Positions 10,066 through 21,251 of a stretch of 64,000 nt of DNA are shown piece by piece. A program made the translations under genes and the position numbers. This DNA comes from Astragalus membranaceus. Lineage: Eukaryota > Streptophyta > Magnoliopsida > Fabales > Fabaceae. The notes under the pieces were generated by a model that searched no databases, was not told where the DNA came from, and worked only from the letters and a program-made list of their open reading frames with translations. The stretch is taken from NCBI GenBank assembly GCA_039519185.1, contig CM076854.1:160819434-160883433 (forward strand), given 5' to 3'. Within the stretch, counting starts at the first letter, position 1, and every line of letters starts with the position of its first letter.

Positions 10066-10613
10066 CCATAAATAGTTTATTTATGTCTAAGCCCAATACA
10101 TGGGATAGAATTACGGCCTATGTGGCCGAAAACAAAGAAAGAGCGGCTTTGGAAGCCGAGTTACAACAACAAATGGTTGTTGAAGCCAGTGACAGTAATA
10201 GTAAGGAAGACTTGGTCGAAGACCAAAGGCTTGATTGTGTATATGATGATGAGCGTTTGGGTTTTGAAAAGGACCCAATGGGTTCGACTAAGAAAATACA
10301 AGCACGAGATCCCTTGGAAGAAATTGACTTGGGAGGTGGCTCTGTAAAAAGGCCAACATATATTAGTGAAAAGATTGACAAAGCTTTCAGGGTGAAAACT
10401 ATCGAACTTTTGAAGGAATTTAAAGACTGTTTTGCTTGGGACTACAATGAGATGCCAGGTTTGAATCGAGAAGTAGTGGAATTGAAGCCGCCTATACGAC
10501 CAGAAAAGAAGCCAGTGAAGCAGACACCAAGAAGATTTACACCACAAATCCTATCGAAGATCAAAGCAGAAATTGAAAGACTACTCAAGAGCAAGTTCAT
10601 CAGAACTGCCAGG
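10041..10613 (+). pseudogene. T3 pol: N-terminal stub of reverse transcriptase
   Basis: The frame corresponds to the start of the T6 RT polyprotein (LEEIDLGGGSVKRPTYISEK, then EFKDCFAWDYNEMPGL, then RPEKKPVKQTPRRF). It stops matching at KSKFIRTAR, before any catalytic motif. The next bases, from about 10614, are the distal part of the antisense ORF. All of RT, RNase H and integrase are therefore missing through one internal deletion; T6 shows what lay between. Confidence 0.85.
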
Positions 10614-11506
10614 TGCTCAATAGCCAAAGTTGCTTCAGATCGAAGTGCAGCTTCCAAAGAATCTGGAGCTCTCTTTTGAATGGAGGCTTTCTTCTTTTCT
10701 TCTGCCTTAATCTTCGGCTGCAAGGTTTTGATTTGTTCCTGGTACTTTGAAATGTTAACATCACATTCAGCTATTTCTTTGGCATCATTTGCTGCTTGAA
10801 GTTCCAGTTACGAAATTTTAGCATCTGACGCTTCGACTGCAGCCCATTCTTCCTGTTGAAGTTTAGCCTCACGTTCTTTATTTGCAGCAACATTCTTTCT
10901 CTTTTGAAAGTTCCTTGCAATTTGCTCCAGAAGAACCTCAAATTCGACGAGAAAGCCAATGAGAGATTTACTGAATGTTGATTTGTTAAGTTTGTTCAGC
11001 AAGTTCTTAATTTCATAAGTGACCATATGATTTTGTTCAATGGTTTGGAACAAATCTATTTCTAAGACTTTGGCTCGAAGATCTCAAAGAAGGTCTTCTC
11101 TTGAGCTTTCAGAAATTCTGCCAACAGAAGTAGTCGAAGAACTTCGTTTGTTCTCAATCGAGGCAGATCTGCTACTCAACATCAACTTCAGAGCTTCAAG
11201 GGGATTCTTACTCTTTAATTCCCCTAATTCTTCTTGACTGATAGTGTTGTTGGCCGAAGGTACGGCCTCGGGCGAGTTAATACCTTGTGGAGACTCACCA
11301 ACCAATTCCCCTAAAGAGCAATTATTTGCAATAAGTAATGGGGAGTTACAATACAAAACGTGGCCCGCTAAATCTGAGATAACGGCGCCATAACGTGCCT
11401 TTACTGGAAGTGTCTTTTCAATTCTGAAAACTGATGGTAGTAACGTCATAAGATTCGACATAAAGCTGTTGATTGTAATTTCAAAAACGTCATTCTCTGC
11501 CTTCAT
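10614..11506 (-). pseudogene. T3 antisense ORF: coiled-coil protein opposite to pol
   Basis: One reading frame on the minus strand starts with ATG at 11506 and stays in register to about 10614, apart from nonsense codons at 11084-11086 and 10808-10810. The first 140 residues begin MKAENDVFEITINSFMSNLM; the rest is Lys/Glu-rich, predicted coiled coil (SLIGFLVEFEVLLEQI, then EREAKLQQEEWAAVEASDAK). T6 has a clear homologue at 21252-21785, also antisense to its pol and also between integrase and the 3' LTR. Extra antisense ORFs at this place are known in Tat-lineage elements such as Grande and Retand; function is unknown. The T3 copy has lost its C-terminal end to the pol deletion. Confidence 0.7.
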
Positions 11507-11525
11507 TTAAAACTCAGTCGAAAAA

Positions 11526-11983
11526 GATTGTGGTCGAAGACATGGCAGTTACCATTTTTTAAATTTTATGTACAGTTAGTTAGTTATTGTGTTTCCCTCC
11601 TTGTATAAATAGTAGTTTTTCATAGGAAAAATGGGTCACAAACTCACATACAGAATTCTGAAACTCAAACTTCCAACATCACAGAGAAAACGAGTTAGAG
11701 AACAATGTATGAACTTGTGCACCATTCTCTTTACAATTAATGCAATTTCACTTTTACTTTCTTAAGTTTTCTGCATTTTATTTGTTTTCTCTTCGCCTCC
11801 TACTCAGAATTCTCCCTTCTGGAGATAACTTCGACGGTTATCTTCATACTTTCAAGTTTAAACTGCAAGAACACTCATAATTTCTGGAAAAACTTTAACA
11901 CAAATGTTCTAGGATTTTCTAGTTGATCCTGCAAGCAACCTTAATTTGTAACTAGCGGTGTTTACCAAAAAACACGGTAAACA
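11526..11983 (+). mobile_element. T3: 3' LTR, 5'-truncated
   Basis: The block 11636-11983 matches the 5' LTR almost base for base and ends ...CACGGTAAACA. The part before it (GGTCGAAGACATGGCAGTTA; TTGTATAAATAGTAG, a likely TATA at 11603-11609) resembles the middle of the T6 LTR, but the polypurine tract and the first few hundred bases present in T6 are missing. A deletion ran from just inside the antisense ORF start into U3. Confidence 0.7.
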
Positions 11984-11985
11984 GG

Positions 11986-12111
11986 GAGGTAAAGAGAGTT
12001 ATACTGAAGAAGAATTCCCCAGAGAGTCTCAATGTAATGATTAGGCTTAATCCTTATGCTAAGACTACTAAGAGTATGACTCTTCTTGCTGAAGTTGAAC
12101 ACCTCGACTAA
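11986..12111 (+). pseudogene. Ribosomal protein L4 (60S, uL4) fragment
   Basis: The frame 11986-12111 reads EVKRVILKKN, then SLNVMIRLNPYAKTTKSM, then TLLAEVEHLD and a TAA. It matches the conserved part of eukaryotic cytosolic ribosomal protein L4 that follows the globular domain (the LKKNP...LNPYAKT block). Only about 41 residues remain and the stop comes well before the normal C-terminus, so it is a pseudogene scrap. It begins two bases after the T3 LTR end. It may be part of a retrocopy or gene fragment; the rest is not on the other side of T3. Confidence 0.75.
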
Positions 12112-12472
12112 GGAGTCTCAACTGAGGGACCAATAGCTGAGGACCTAGATGCCAAGGATTTTGCAGCTGGATACTATATATTGCTGGTAAGATGGAGTTA
12201 CTATCCACTAATTGTGCTAATGGGCGTTATCTAAATGATGCATCAAGATAACACTAATTAATTAATTGAGAAAACGTTATCTCGATGATGCATCTTGATG
12301 GCATGGGTTTTTGTTCGCTTTTTGTAATGCTTTTGTATCACAAAAAATATTAGCAACACTACATTTTACACATATACTCTCTTTAATACTTTCTTTATGA
12401 TTGAGTAAAATACATGTAAGTCCCACCACTTTAAAAAGGTCTCACTAAATTAGTAAGATCTACATGAGTTAT
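12112..12472. other. Spacer between the L4 fragment and T4
   Basis: No gene recognised. It includes a short palindromic stretch around 12230-12300 (TTATCTAAATGATGCATC and a near-inverse copy GATGATGCATCTTGAT). GTTAT at 12468-12472 is the expected left target duplication of T4; its right partner has been lost. Confidence 0.4.
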
Positions 12473-13137
12473 TGTTGGGTTATGGTGCTACAGCATCATA
12501 TACATTCTGCCTAAACCTTATAAGGTGATGTTAGCATCACCTGCAGCATCACTGCATGGATCTGTTATTGTTTCTGTTAAGACAGTTATTTCTGTTCTTG
12601 CTGCTGTAGCCGTTTCTGTTTGGGTTAGTTATAATTAGTTAGTTAGTTATAACTGATGTAACAAACTTGTATGGGTTTAGGTTAGTAATGAGCTATTATG
12701 TAAAGCTCCACCTTAGGGGGTTTTATGAGAGGACAGAATAGGATCAATAGATCATTATCACATTTCAGAAACATTGGGAAACACTTGGAGTGAAGATTAC
12801 AGTGATCAGTGAGTGGGGAAACATTTGGGAGATTGGGATTCCTAGACAGCATTGCCTAGTGCCGTGGATGTATCTTGTGGTGTAACTTGTGATCACATAC
12901 TGAAGTCTTCAAGTCGGATTTTATCCCCCAAAGTAGGAGAATTAACTCCGAACTGGGTTACCATCTTGGGTGTTCATTTTCTCTATCCTTTGTCTCTTTC
13001 TTAAATTGTTTTCTTAGTTTTTATATATCCTGTCTTGATAGTGCTATAGCAACAGGTGCTGACAGCACTGTGCAGTTATTCCGCAATTTGTGTGTTCTTA
13101 TTTTTTCCAGGTTCGTTGACACGCGTGAATCACAACA
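12473..13137 (+). mobile_element. T4: 5' LTR of a Ty1/copia element
   Basis: Starts TGTTGGGTTATGGTGCTACA and ends ...GAATCACAACA. The first 489 bp are repeated, with scattered substitutions, from 19903 as the 3' LTR. The end is fixed by the primer-binding site immediately downstream. Length is 665 bp. Confidence 0.9.
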
Positions 13138-13139
13138 AT

Positions 13140-13151
13140 TGGTATCAGTAG
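13140..13151 (+). other. T4 primer-binding site
   Basis: TGGTATCAGTAGC two bases after the LTR end matches the usual initiator-Met tRNA complement TGGTATCAGAGC, with an extra T. This is the standard primer of plant copia elements. Confidence 0.8.
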
Positions 13152-13178
13152 CATGGTTGAATCGGTCTTGGAATCATA

Positions 13179-14551
13179 GTGTCAACAAAATACGAAGTGG
13201 ACAAGTTCAACGGCAAGAACGATTTCGGGTTGTGGCGCATCAAGATGAAGACTATGCTAGCACAACAGGGATTGGTTGATGCGTTGAAGGGGGAGAACGG
13301 GTTATACCTTCGAGGCTCACTGCTAAGGAGAAGGCAGAGGCAATAGAAAAGGCTCATGGAGCGCTTATTCTCAGTTTGGGTGACAAACCACTCAGAGAAG
13401 CCATTAAAGAAACAACACCAGCAGCAATTTGGCTCAAGTTGGAGAGTCTTTATATGACAAAGTCTGTTGCAAACCGTCTCTATTTGAAACAAAGGGCATT
13501 TGCTTTCAAAATGCAACCTGGAAAATCAGTGGAGGATCACATTGATGAGTTCCACAAGATCATCCTTGATCTTGAGAACATTGACATCAAGATTGAAGAT
13601 GAGGATCAAGCAATTCTTTTGGTAAATTCTTTACCTAAGTCATATGAGAGTTTATGTGACACTCTCTTATATGGCAGAGAATCTTTATCACTTGAAGATG
13701 TTCAATCCGCATTGATGTCAAAGGATATGAAAAGGAAATCAGAGATTAAAGAAGAGCAAAGTAGTGAAGGGCTGTTTGTTAAGGGTAGCTTTGAGAAAAA
13801 GACTACGAAACAAAAGCAATCAAAACAGAAAAATAAGGGTGAAAGCAAGTCTAAGGATAAAGATAAATCCAAGAAGAAGTGTTATCAATGTGATAAGATG
13901 GGGCATTTCAGAAAAGATTGTCCAGAGTTAAAATCTAAGAAGAAGGGTGAAGAAGATGTGGCAAGTGCTTCAATTGTCACGGATAGTTACCTATGTGCTG
14001 ATGTTTTAATGGCAATATCAAGCCTTAATGAAGATGAATGGGTTGAAGATACAAGGTGTTCATATCATATGACCCCTAAGAAAGAATGGTTCATTAGTCT
14101 TAAGGAGGTTGATGCTGGGAGTGTCATTATGGGTAACAATACAGCATGCAAGGTAATCGGAATTGGTTCCATAATGTTGAGATTGGAAGATGGAACACAA
14201 AGGGTTCTAACAGGTGTGAGATATCTTCCTAATCTAAAGAGGAATTTAATATCTCTGGGAATGCTAGAAGAACATGGGTGTTCTTTTGAGTCTCATGATG
14301 GTATCCTCAAGGTCGTGAAAGGGTCGACAGTCATGATGGAGGGTTACAGGAAACATGGAATCTACATTCTGAAAGGTAGTGCTGTCACGGGAAGTGCTGC
14401 TATAGCATCAGAATGCTGCAGCACGACAGTGCTATGGCACCAAAGGCTTGGTCATGTTAGTCAAAGGGGAATGCAAATTCTTGGCACAAAGGGAGTCTTA
14501 GGTGAGGAAAAGGTTGGAGATTTACCTTTCTGTGAACACTGTGTTCTAGGG
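13179..14551 (+). pseudogene. T4 gag, protease and start of integrase (Ty1/copia)
   Basis: From 13179 the translation is gag-like (KYEVDKFNGKNDFGLW); a frameshift near 13300 moves it into the 399-residue frame 13376-14575. There follow a copia gag domain (LKQRAFAFKMQPGKSVEDHI), the CCHC zinc knuckle CYQCDKMGHFRKDC at 13880-13921, the protease region with DTRCSYHM (usually D[ST]GCSxHM, so the active-site Gly is replaced by Arg) near 14048, and the integrase zinc region WHQRLGHVSQRGMQ...CEHCVLGK. The frame is then cut by solo LTR T5 at 14557 and resumes at 17264. Confidence 0.9.
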
Positions 14552-14556
14552 AAAAT

Positions 14557-17258
14557 TGTAACACCCCTTTTCTAATAACCTTACTTTTTAATAAAATCAG
14601 AGTTTTTTTTTTTTTTTTTTGAAAACAATTTAAGCGAGTGCTACACTTACTCCATAAAAATCAAAAACTTCAACCTCCATAGTTCAATTAAAACCACAAG
14701 ATACATAGCACCATAACAAGGAAAACTGTTTAGTTCACGTCAACTAAACACAGTCACTACCAGCAGCGGAATAATAATTAAGTTCGAAAACAAAACCAAT
14801 ACATCACCAAAAATGGTCTAACAGTATAAAGACAATAACATTAAAGCATAAGACGCCCCCCGGTGCTACGTATCAGAGCATGACACTTCCTACCAAACGA
14901 AGGTATAAGGTAACCTTCACTCGTTATTACCTGCACGTTGCCGACATAAGAAGCAACATAAAAGCAGTAGGGTGAGTCTCTTTTCATAATTAATAGCATA
15001 CGGAATTAAGCACTGCATAGGAAAAGGAAACCAGGCACACCGATTCACAGCAATGGAAACAATCACATCAACATTTTATTTCCAAGCAGCACTACACAAT
15101 ATATGATTATGCATGAAATGCAACCCAAACTCCACGGGCACATGCATGTCGGATCCGTCACCAAATACAAATAGGCCGTAGCCTCTGCTCACCAAATAAA
15201 ACTAGGCCGAAGCCTTTGCTCACCAAATAAAACTAGGCTGAAGCCTCTGCTCACCAATAATGCACATGTTTCATGAGATGCTATGGAAATGCATCACAAC
15301 ACACCACAATTTAATCAATTCACCATTTAATTCAACTCACCATTTTAATTCATATTCTCACCATAGTGCATTAATCAGCTCACCAAATTTAAAATTAGGC
15401 CAAAGCCTCTGCTCACCAATCACACCAAAATATACTCGCCAATTCAACCCACCACTCACACCAACACCAACTTCAAGTAGGTCAATTTATGATTTGACAC
15501 GACATAGGGAAAGTGGATAAAAATTGCCATTTGGACACTTGAACACCTCAGCCCAGAAAACCCAGTGAAATAATTTATTTTTGCATAAAATTGGAACATT
15601 TGGATAGGCACTGAAATTAGCTTCGAAACGCATTTTGAACCGTTAAATTTGGATAACCGAGTCAAAAGTTACATTAAAAATAAAATAGGAAAAATACTTA
15701 GACATCCTGGAAACTGGCGCATGGGCGCTGGGCGCCCAGGAGCAACACGGAGCTTGGCGCATGGGCGCTTGGCGCCCAGGAACGGCAACACGCATAGGCG
15801 CATGGCGCCCAGGAAACAGCACGCGCATAGGCGCTCGGCGCTCAGGGAACAGCAACGCGCATAGGCGCTCGGCGCCCAGGGAACAGCAGCGCGCATAGGC
15901 GCTTGGCGCCCAGGGGACAGCACGCGCATAGGCGCATTGCGCCCAGCACAGCAACACGGCGCCCAGGCACTAGGCGCCTAAGGCCGACATGCAAAAAAAC
16001 TCATTTTACTTCGAAATTGATTTTACACGAGCCAAATACTCAGAATATGAGAACCCAATAAAAATTTTGTCAAAAAATGAACAGCATTTTTGGCGCCCAT
16101 GCACTAGGCGCCTAGTGAAAACACGCAACCCAACTATTTTGGTGCCCAAAATCATTTTGCACGAGCCATTTTACTTGAATATGAAAACCTGAAACCAAAT
16201 TTTACAAAACAATCACCAGAACATTGGGGCCCTTGGCGCCCATGACACAAGCACCTAGCGCCAAAACTGGCAGCACAGTGACACAGAACACAGCAACACA
16301 GTGGCAACAGACACAGCAACACAGTGACACAGAAACAGCAACACAGGGGCAACAGAATTGGAAAACTGGCGCAGGCACACTGCTGGGCGCCTGGCGCCCA
16401 TGACTGAGGCGTAGAACACAAAAACACAGCAACATGCATATGGCGCCCAAGGCGCCTAGGAGCTTCCAAAACCAGGAATTTTCAAATTCAATCACCAATT
16501 TAAATTCACCAAACACTCAATTATATATATATGATTCAAGTATCACCATGATTCTCAATTTTCACCAAGTAAGCACCAACAAGTCATATATTCAAACATA
16601 TGACATACAATTCGCATTAGCAACAATTCAAACATCAATCATGCGATTTCAACATAGGCAATTCATAATCAAGCATCACAATACTATAAATTAATCATCA
16701 ACATCACAATTCATTCATAGAAACTATCCTAGAACCCTAGCCCTAAGCATCACCAATTCGCATAAGGTATTAAAAACAAAAAGAGGACCCCCTAACCTCT
16801 TAGAAGTCGAAATTGCTAGGCAAGGCTCCAAGAAATTGCAAGACACCAACAAGCCTTCTCTTCCTCCTTGAGTGATTCGCCCTATTCTTCTTCTCCTCCT
16901 CTCTTCGCGACTTCTCCTCTTCTCACTCTCTCTTTTTACGTTTTCTTTTTCTCTTCTCTTCTCTCCTCTCTTTGAATTCTTTTCTTTCTTTTGCACCAAT
17001 GAGACACTTGTCTCCAACCCTTACTAATTCGCCTAGGCCTAAGTCAATGGGCTTGGGCTTGGGCCGATCCTAACATCCGGAATTACCATCACCACTCCCT
17101 TCAAATTAAATAATTATTTCCAACCCAACTAAGGCTCACATATAATAACACCTATAATTATTTTATTAAGTAATAAATAATAATTATATTATTATTTCTA
17201 CCACTCAATTTCATTTAATTAATTAAATAAATTAATCTATCATTTTTGGGGCGTTACA
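14557..17258 (-). mobile_element. T5: 2.7-kb solo LTR inserted in T4 integrase
   Basis: The insert starts TGTAACACCCC and ends GGGGCGTTACA and is flanked by a perfect 5-bp duplication AAAAT (14552-14556 and 17259-17263). TG...CA ends, a 5-bp duplication and the absence of PBS, PPT or coding domains identify a solo LTR left by LTR-LTR recombination. The minus strand (TGTAACGCCCCAAAAATG start, ...GGGGTGTTACA end) looks like LTRs of chromovirus-type gypsy elements, so I orient it minus. Frames inside (for example 15260-15520 and 15643-15957) are not gene-like. Confidence 0.92.
15716..16460. repeat. GGCGCC-rich degenerate repeat array
   Basis: Units like GCGCATAGGCGCTTGGCGCC followed by CAGG and an A/C-rich spacer recur at intervals of roughly 35-50 bp from 15716 to about 15975, then more sparsely to 16460. 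The array is strikingly CpG- and GC-rich inside an AT-rich LTR and holds many GGCGCC palindromes. Arg/Ala/Pro-rich frames through it on both strands are by-products of the repeat. Confidence 0.85.
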
Positions 17259-17263
17259 AAAAT

Positions 17264-19829
17264 GCATAGCGTGAAGTTCTCCAAGGCCAATCATTCCACA
17301 AAGGGAGTTCTTGACTATGTCCATAGTGGTCTATGGGGACCAGCTAGGGTGGCTTCACATTGAGGTAATAAGTACTTTATTACATTCTTAGATGATTTCA
17401 GTAGGAAGGTTTGGATTTATTTTCTTAAAAGTAAAGATGAAACTTTTAGGGCTTTTAAGGAATGGAAAATCATGATAGAAACCAAAAGTGAAAGGAAAAT
17501 TAAAACTTTAAGAACTGATAATGGCTTAGAGTTTTGTGGTGAGGAATTCACTAGCTATTGTAAAGATCATGGCATAATTAGGCATAAAACTGTTAGGAAT
17601 ACCCCTCAACAAAATGGCCTAGCTGAAAGGATGAATAGGACTATTTTGGAAAGAATGAGGTGTATGTTATCTAACTCTGGTATGCAGGTAAAGTTTTGGG
17701 CAAAAGCTGCCCACACAACATGCTATCTCATTAACATGAGTCCTTCAACAGCAATAAATCTAAAAGCTCCTCAAGAAGCGTGGAATGGCAAGATAACTAG
17801 CTATTCACACTTGAAATTTTTTGGATGTTATGCCTATTATCATGTTAATGAGGGCAAGTTGGTTCCAAGGGCAAGAAAATATTATTTTGTAAGTTATCCT
17901 GAAGGAGTCAAAGGCTACAAGGTATGGCGCATAGAGAGCAAAAGATGCATCATTAGCAGAGATCTAAAATTCAATGAAACAGAATTTTACAAGTCATCTA
18001 GGAGTGCAGAAGATCAAGCTATGATCAAAAAGAGCTTGATAGTTTTGATTTTGAGGTGGAGCACAGTGACCAAGACAATCATCAATCTCAACCAGTAGAA
18101 CAAGACACTGAGCAAATCAATGAGGAAGCAGACCTTGTTGATAATGAGCACACTGAAGAGGATGACCATCTTCTAGCAAGGGACAGGGATAGAAGGAACA
18201 TTGGACCAGCTACAAGATATGGGTTTTCTGCAAATATGTTTAGCTATGCTTTCAACACAGCTGAAGACATAATAAATGAGGAACCAAAGACTTTTGCTGA
18301 AGCAATTAGCAGCAAGGATAAACAGAGTTGGATGTTGGCCATGACAGAGGAACCAGCTTCTTTGGAAAATAATAGCACCTGGTCTTTGGTTGCAAGACCT
18401 GAGAAGACAAAGATAATTGCAAGTAAATGGATCTTTAAGAGGAAGGAAGGAATTCCTGGGGTTGAACCAGCTAGATTTAAAGCAAGATTAGTTGCTAAAG
18501 GGTTCAATCAAAGGGATGGAATAGATTATGATGAAATATTCTCTCCGGTTGTAAAGCACTCATCTATTAGGGTCTTATTATCCATGGTTGCTCATTGCAA
18601 TATGGAATTGGAGCAAATGGATGTGAAGACGGCTTTCCTACATGGAGATCTTCATGAAACCATCTACATGCAACAACCTACTGGTTTGGGTGTGTCACTT
18701 GAAGAAGTCTCTTTATGACCTTAAGCAATCGCCAAGGCAATGGTATCTTAAGTTTGATTCTTTTATGATAAAGCACAATTTTCAGAAATGCAGATCTGAT
18801 TATTGTGTTTATTATAAGAAGATATCAAATGATCTCTATGTGTATCTGTTACTCTATGTTGATGACATGCTTCTAGCCTGCAAAAGCATGTTGCATATTG
18901 ATTCTTTGAATAAATTACTAACGGAGAAATTTGAGATGAAGGATCTGGGAGCTGCAAGGAAGATACTGGGAATGGAGATTAGAAGGTGCATGGAGAAGAA
19001 TAAATTGGTCTTGTATCAAAGGGATTATATTGGAAAAGTGGTAAAGAGGTTCAACATGAGTGATGCTAAGTCTACTAGTGTTTCATTAGCTCAACACTTT
19101 AGACTTTCATCAACTCAATATCTAGTTACGCAAGAGGAGAAGACTGAAATGAATCAAGTGCCTTATTCTAATGCCATAGGTAGCATAATGTATGCTATGG
19201 TATGTTCTAGGCCTGATATTTCTCATGCTGTCAGCATCACTAGCAGATTCATGGGAAATCCTGGAAGGGAACATTGGCAAGCTGTTAAATGGGTTCTAAG
19301 ATACTTGAAAGGGACTCAATCCCATGGGTTAGTGTATACCAGAGGCAAGGATACTGATCAGCCAGTGGAAGGGTATGCAGACTCAGATTATGCAGGAGAT
19401 TTAGACAAAAGGAGGTCTATCTCAGGGTATGTTTTCACATTGTTTGGGAACACCATCAGTTGGAAGGTATCATTGCAGCACATTGTGGCTCTCTCGACCA
19501 CAGAGGCTAAATTTATTGCCTTAACTGATGCTATGAAGGAAGCTATATGGTTACGGAATTTGGTGAATGAATTAGGCTTGAAACAAGAGTCTGTGTGTAT
19601 GCATAGTGATAGTTAAAGTGCTATTCACTTATGCAAGAACCAAATGTACCATGAAAGGACCAACCATATTGACATACGGCTGCACTTCATCAAAGACATG
19701 GTGGACAGTGGAGAAGTGGAAATTCAGAAGGTTCATACAGATGATAACCCTGCTGACATGCTCACTAAACCTGTCACAGTTGGCAAGTTCAAGCACTGCT
19801 TGGATTTGCTCAATATAGATGTTGATTGA
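17264..19829 (+). pseudogene. T4 pol: integrase, reverse transcriptase, RNase H
   Basis: Continuation of the T4 polyprotein after T5. Integrase has LWGPARVASH, a TGA in frame near 17360, then LRTDNGLEFCGEEF and NTPQQNGLAERMNR. RT has KWIFKRKEGIPGVEPARFKA, LEQMDVKTAFLHGDL and an intact LYVDDMLLA near 18860. RNase H has GYADSDYAGDLDKRRSISGY and ALSTTEAKFIAL (the usual TEAEY Glu is Lys here). Frameshifts lie near 18070 and 18690; TAA at 19614 precedes the last segment, which ends with DNPADMLTKPVT and TGA near 19829. The element is dead. Confidence 0.9.
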
Positions 19830-19890
19830 TGATTTTGGACATGAAGGAATCCCGACTTGAAGACAATGTTATGAAGGGATGCTTTGCACC

Positions 19891-19902
19891 AAGGTGGAGA
19901 AT
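19891..19902 (+). other. T4 polypurine tract
   Basis: AAGGTGGAGAAT directly before the 3' LTR start TGTTGGGTTATGG; the purine run is typical of copia elements. Confidence 0.75.
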
Positions 19903-20391
19903 TGTTGGGTTATGGTGCTGCAGCATCATATACATTCTGCCTGGACCTTATCAGGTGCGGTTAGCATCACCTGCAGCCTCACTGCGTGGATGTGTTATTG
20001 TTTCTGTTAAGACAGTTATTTCTGTTATTGCTGCTGTAACCGTTTCTGTTTGGGTTAGTTATAATTAGTGAGTTAGTTATAACTGATGTAACAAACTTGT
20101 TTGGGTTTGGGGTAGTAATGAGCTATTATATAAAGCTCCACCTTAGGGGGTTTTATGAGAGGACAGAATAGGATCAATAGATCATTATCACATTTCTGAA
20201 ACACTGGGAAACACTTGGAGTGAAGATTAGAGTGATCAGTGAGTGGGGAAACACCGGGGAGATTGGGATTCCTGGACATCATTTCCTAGTGTTGTGAATG
20301 TATCTTGTGGGGTAACTTGTGATCATATAGTGAAGTCTTCAAGTCGGATTCTATCCCCCAGAGTAGGAGAATTAACTCTGAACTAGGTTAC
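19903..20391 (+). mobile_element. T4: 3' LTR, cut by T6
   Basis: Matches 12473-12961 and stops at ...GAACTAGGTTAC exactly where T6 begins with TGTTTACC. The remaining third of the LTR (CATCTTGGGTGTTC onward in the 5' copy) is not found to the right of T6/T8, so the far side was lost. T6 is therefore younger than T4. Confidence 0.88.
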
Positions 20392-21102
20392 TGTTTACCG
20401 TGGATTTTGGTAAACACCGCTAGTTTCCAGTTTGGTTTACTTGCGGGATCAACTAGTAAATCCCAAGACAGTTTGGTTAAAAGTTGTTTAGAAAATACGG
20501 GTTTCTTACGGGTTAAGTTTAAAAAAAGAAAGGAATTCAAAGTTTCTCGCGAAACTACTGAATTGTTCCAGAAGAAAAGAGAATTGCGTGAAGCAAAGAA
20601 AGCAAAAATGCAGGAAATGGAAATAAACAAAGTAAAATTGCATTAGAAAGATAGAAGTGGTGCAGAATCATACATTGCTTCTCTGAACTCGTTTTTCGCT
20701 TTGACTTGGAAGTAGAGCGTGAGAATTTGTGTAATGAGTTTGTGACCCGTTTTCCTTAAGGAAAACTACTATATATAGGAAGAAAATGTAAACTGCCTAA
20801 AACTGCTAAGGAATTCAGAAACTATAACTGCTATATACAATTCGACCATGTAACTGCCTACGCCTTCGACAACATCATTGCTCTAGTCTTCGACTAAACT
20901 CATTGGCTTCGACCATTCTTCTTTTACTTCTTTCTCGTTGAAACTTTACCTTTAAACTCTCAGTTTCATTAAGTCTTGGGCATAGTCGAAACTATTCTTC
21001 AAAACGCCTTCTCAATGTTAAATATCAACATTTCTTCTTTAAAATGACAAGTCAACATTATTGACTGCATTTAATTGAGCCTGTCGAAAATACAGGCTAA
21101 CA
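20392..21102 (-). mobile_element. T6: 3' LTR of a minus-strand Tat-type element
   Basis: On the minus strand it starts TGTTAGCCTGTATTTTCGAC and ends ...TCCACGGTAAACA (711 bp). It is nearly identical to T8 at 28092-28788 and more distantly related to the T3 LTRs. TATATATA near 20771-20778 is a likely TATA box for the element's own transcription on the minus strand. The frame 20407-20646 inside the LTR, Lys/Glu-rich, also occurs in T8 and is probably not a gene. Confidence 0.88.
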
Positions 21103-21118
21103 AATTGCCCCCCAAAAA
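21103..21118 (-). other. T6 polypurine tract
   Basis: On the minus strand TTTTTGGGGGGCAATT abuts the LTR start TGTTAGCC. The same sequence, with one change, stands next to the T8 LTR. Confidence 0.75.
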
Positions 21119-21251
21119 TGTCGTTTTCGACTGAGGCATAAACGAAGATAGAAAATGATGTTTTTTGAAACCAGAACTTGACAGTTTTATGTCAAGTTTG
21201 ATGACGTCATTAGCAACACGTAATGGGACGCCTTTTGAAAGATAGTGGGCC

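Noticed and set aside
15643..16516. Arg/Ala/Cys-rich frames of 70-105 residues on both strands
   Set aside because: Produced by the GGCGCC repeat array in the solo LTR; no protein-like conservation.
20407..20646. 79-residue Lys/Glu-rich frame in the T6 LTR (also at 28094-28333)
   Set aside because: Conserved only because the LTR is repeated; lies antisense in the LTR and has no domain.
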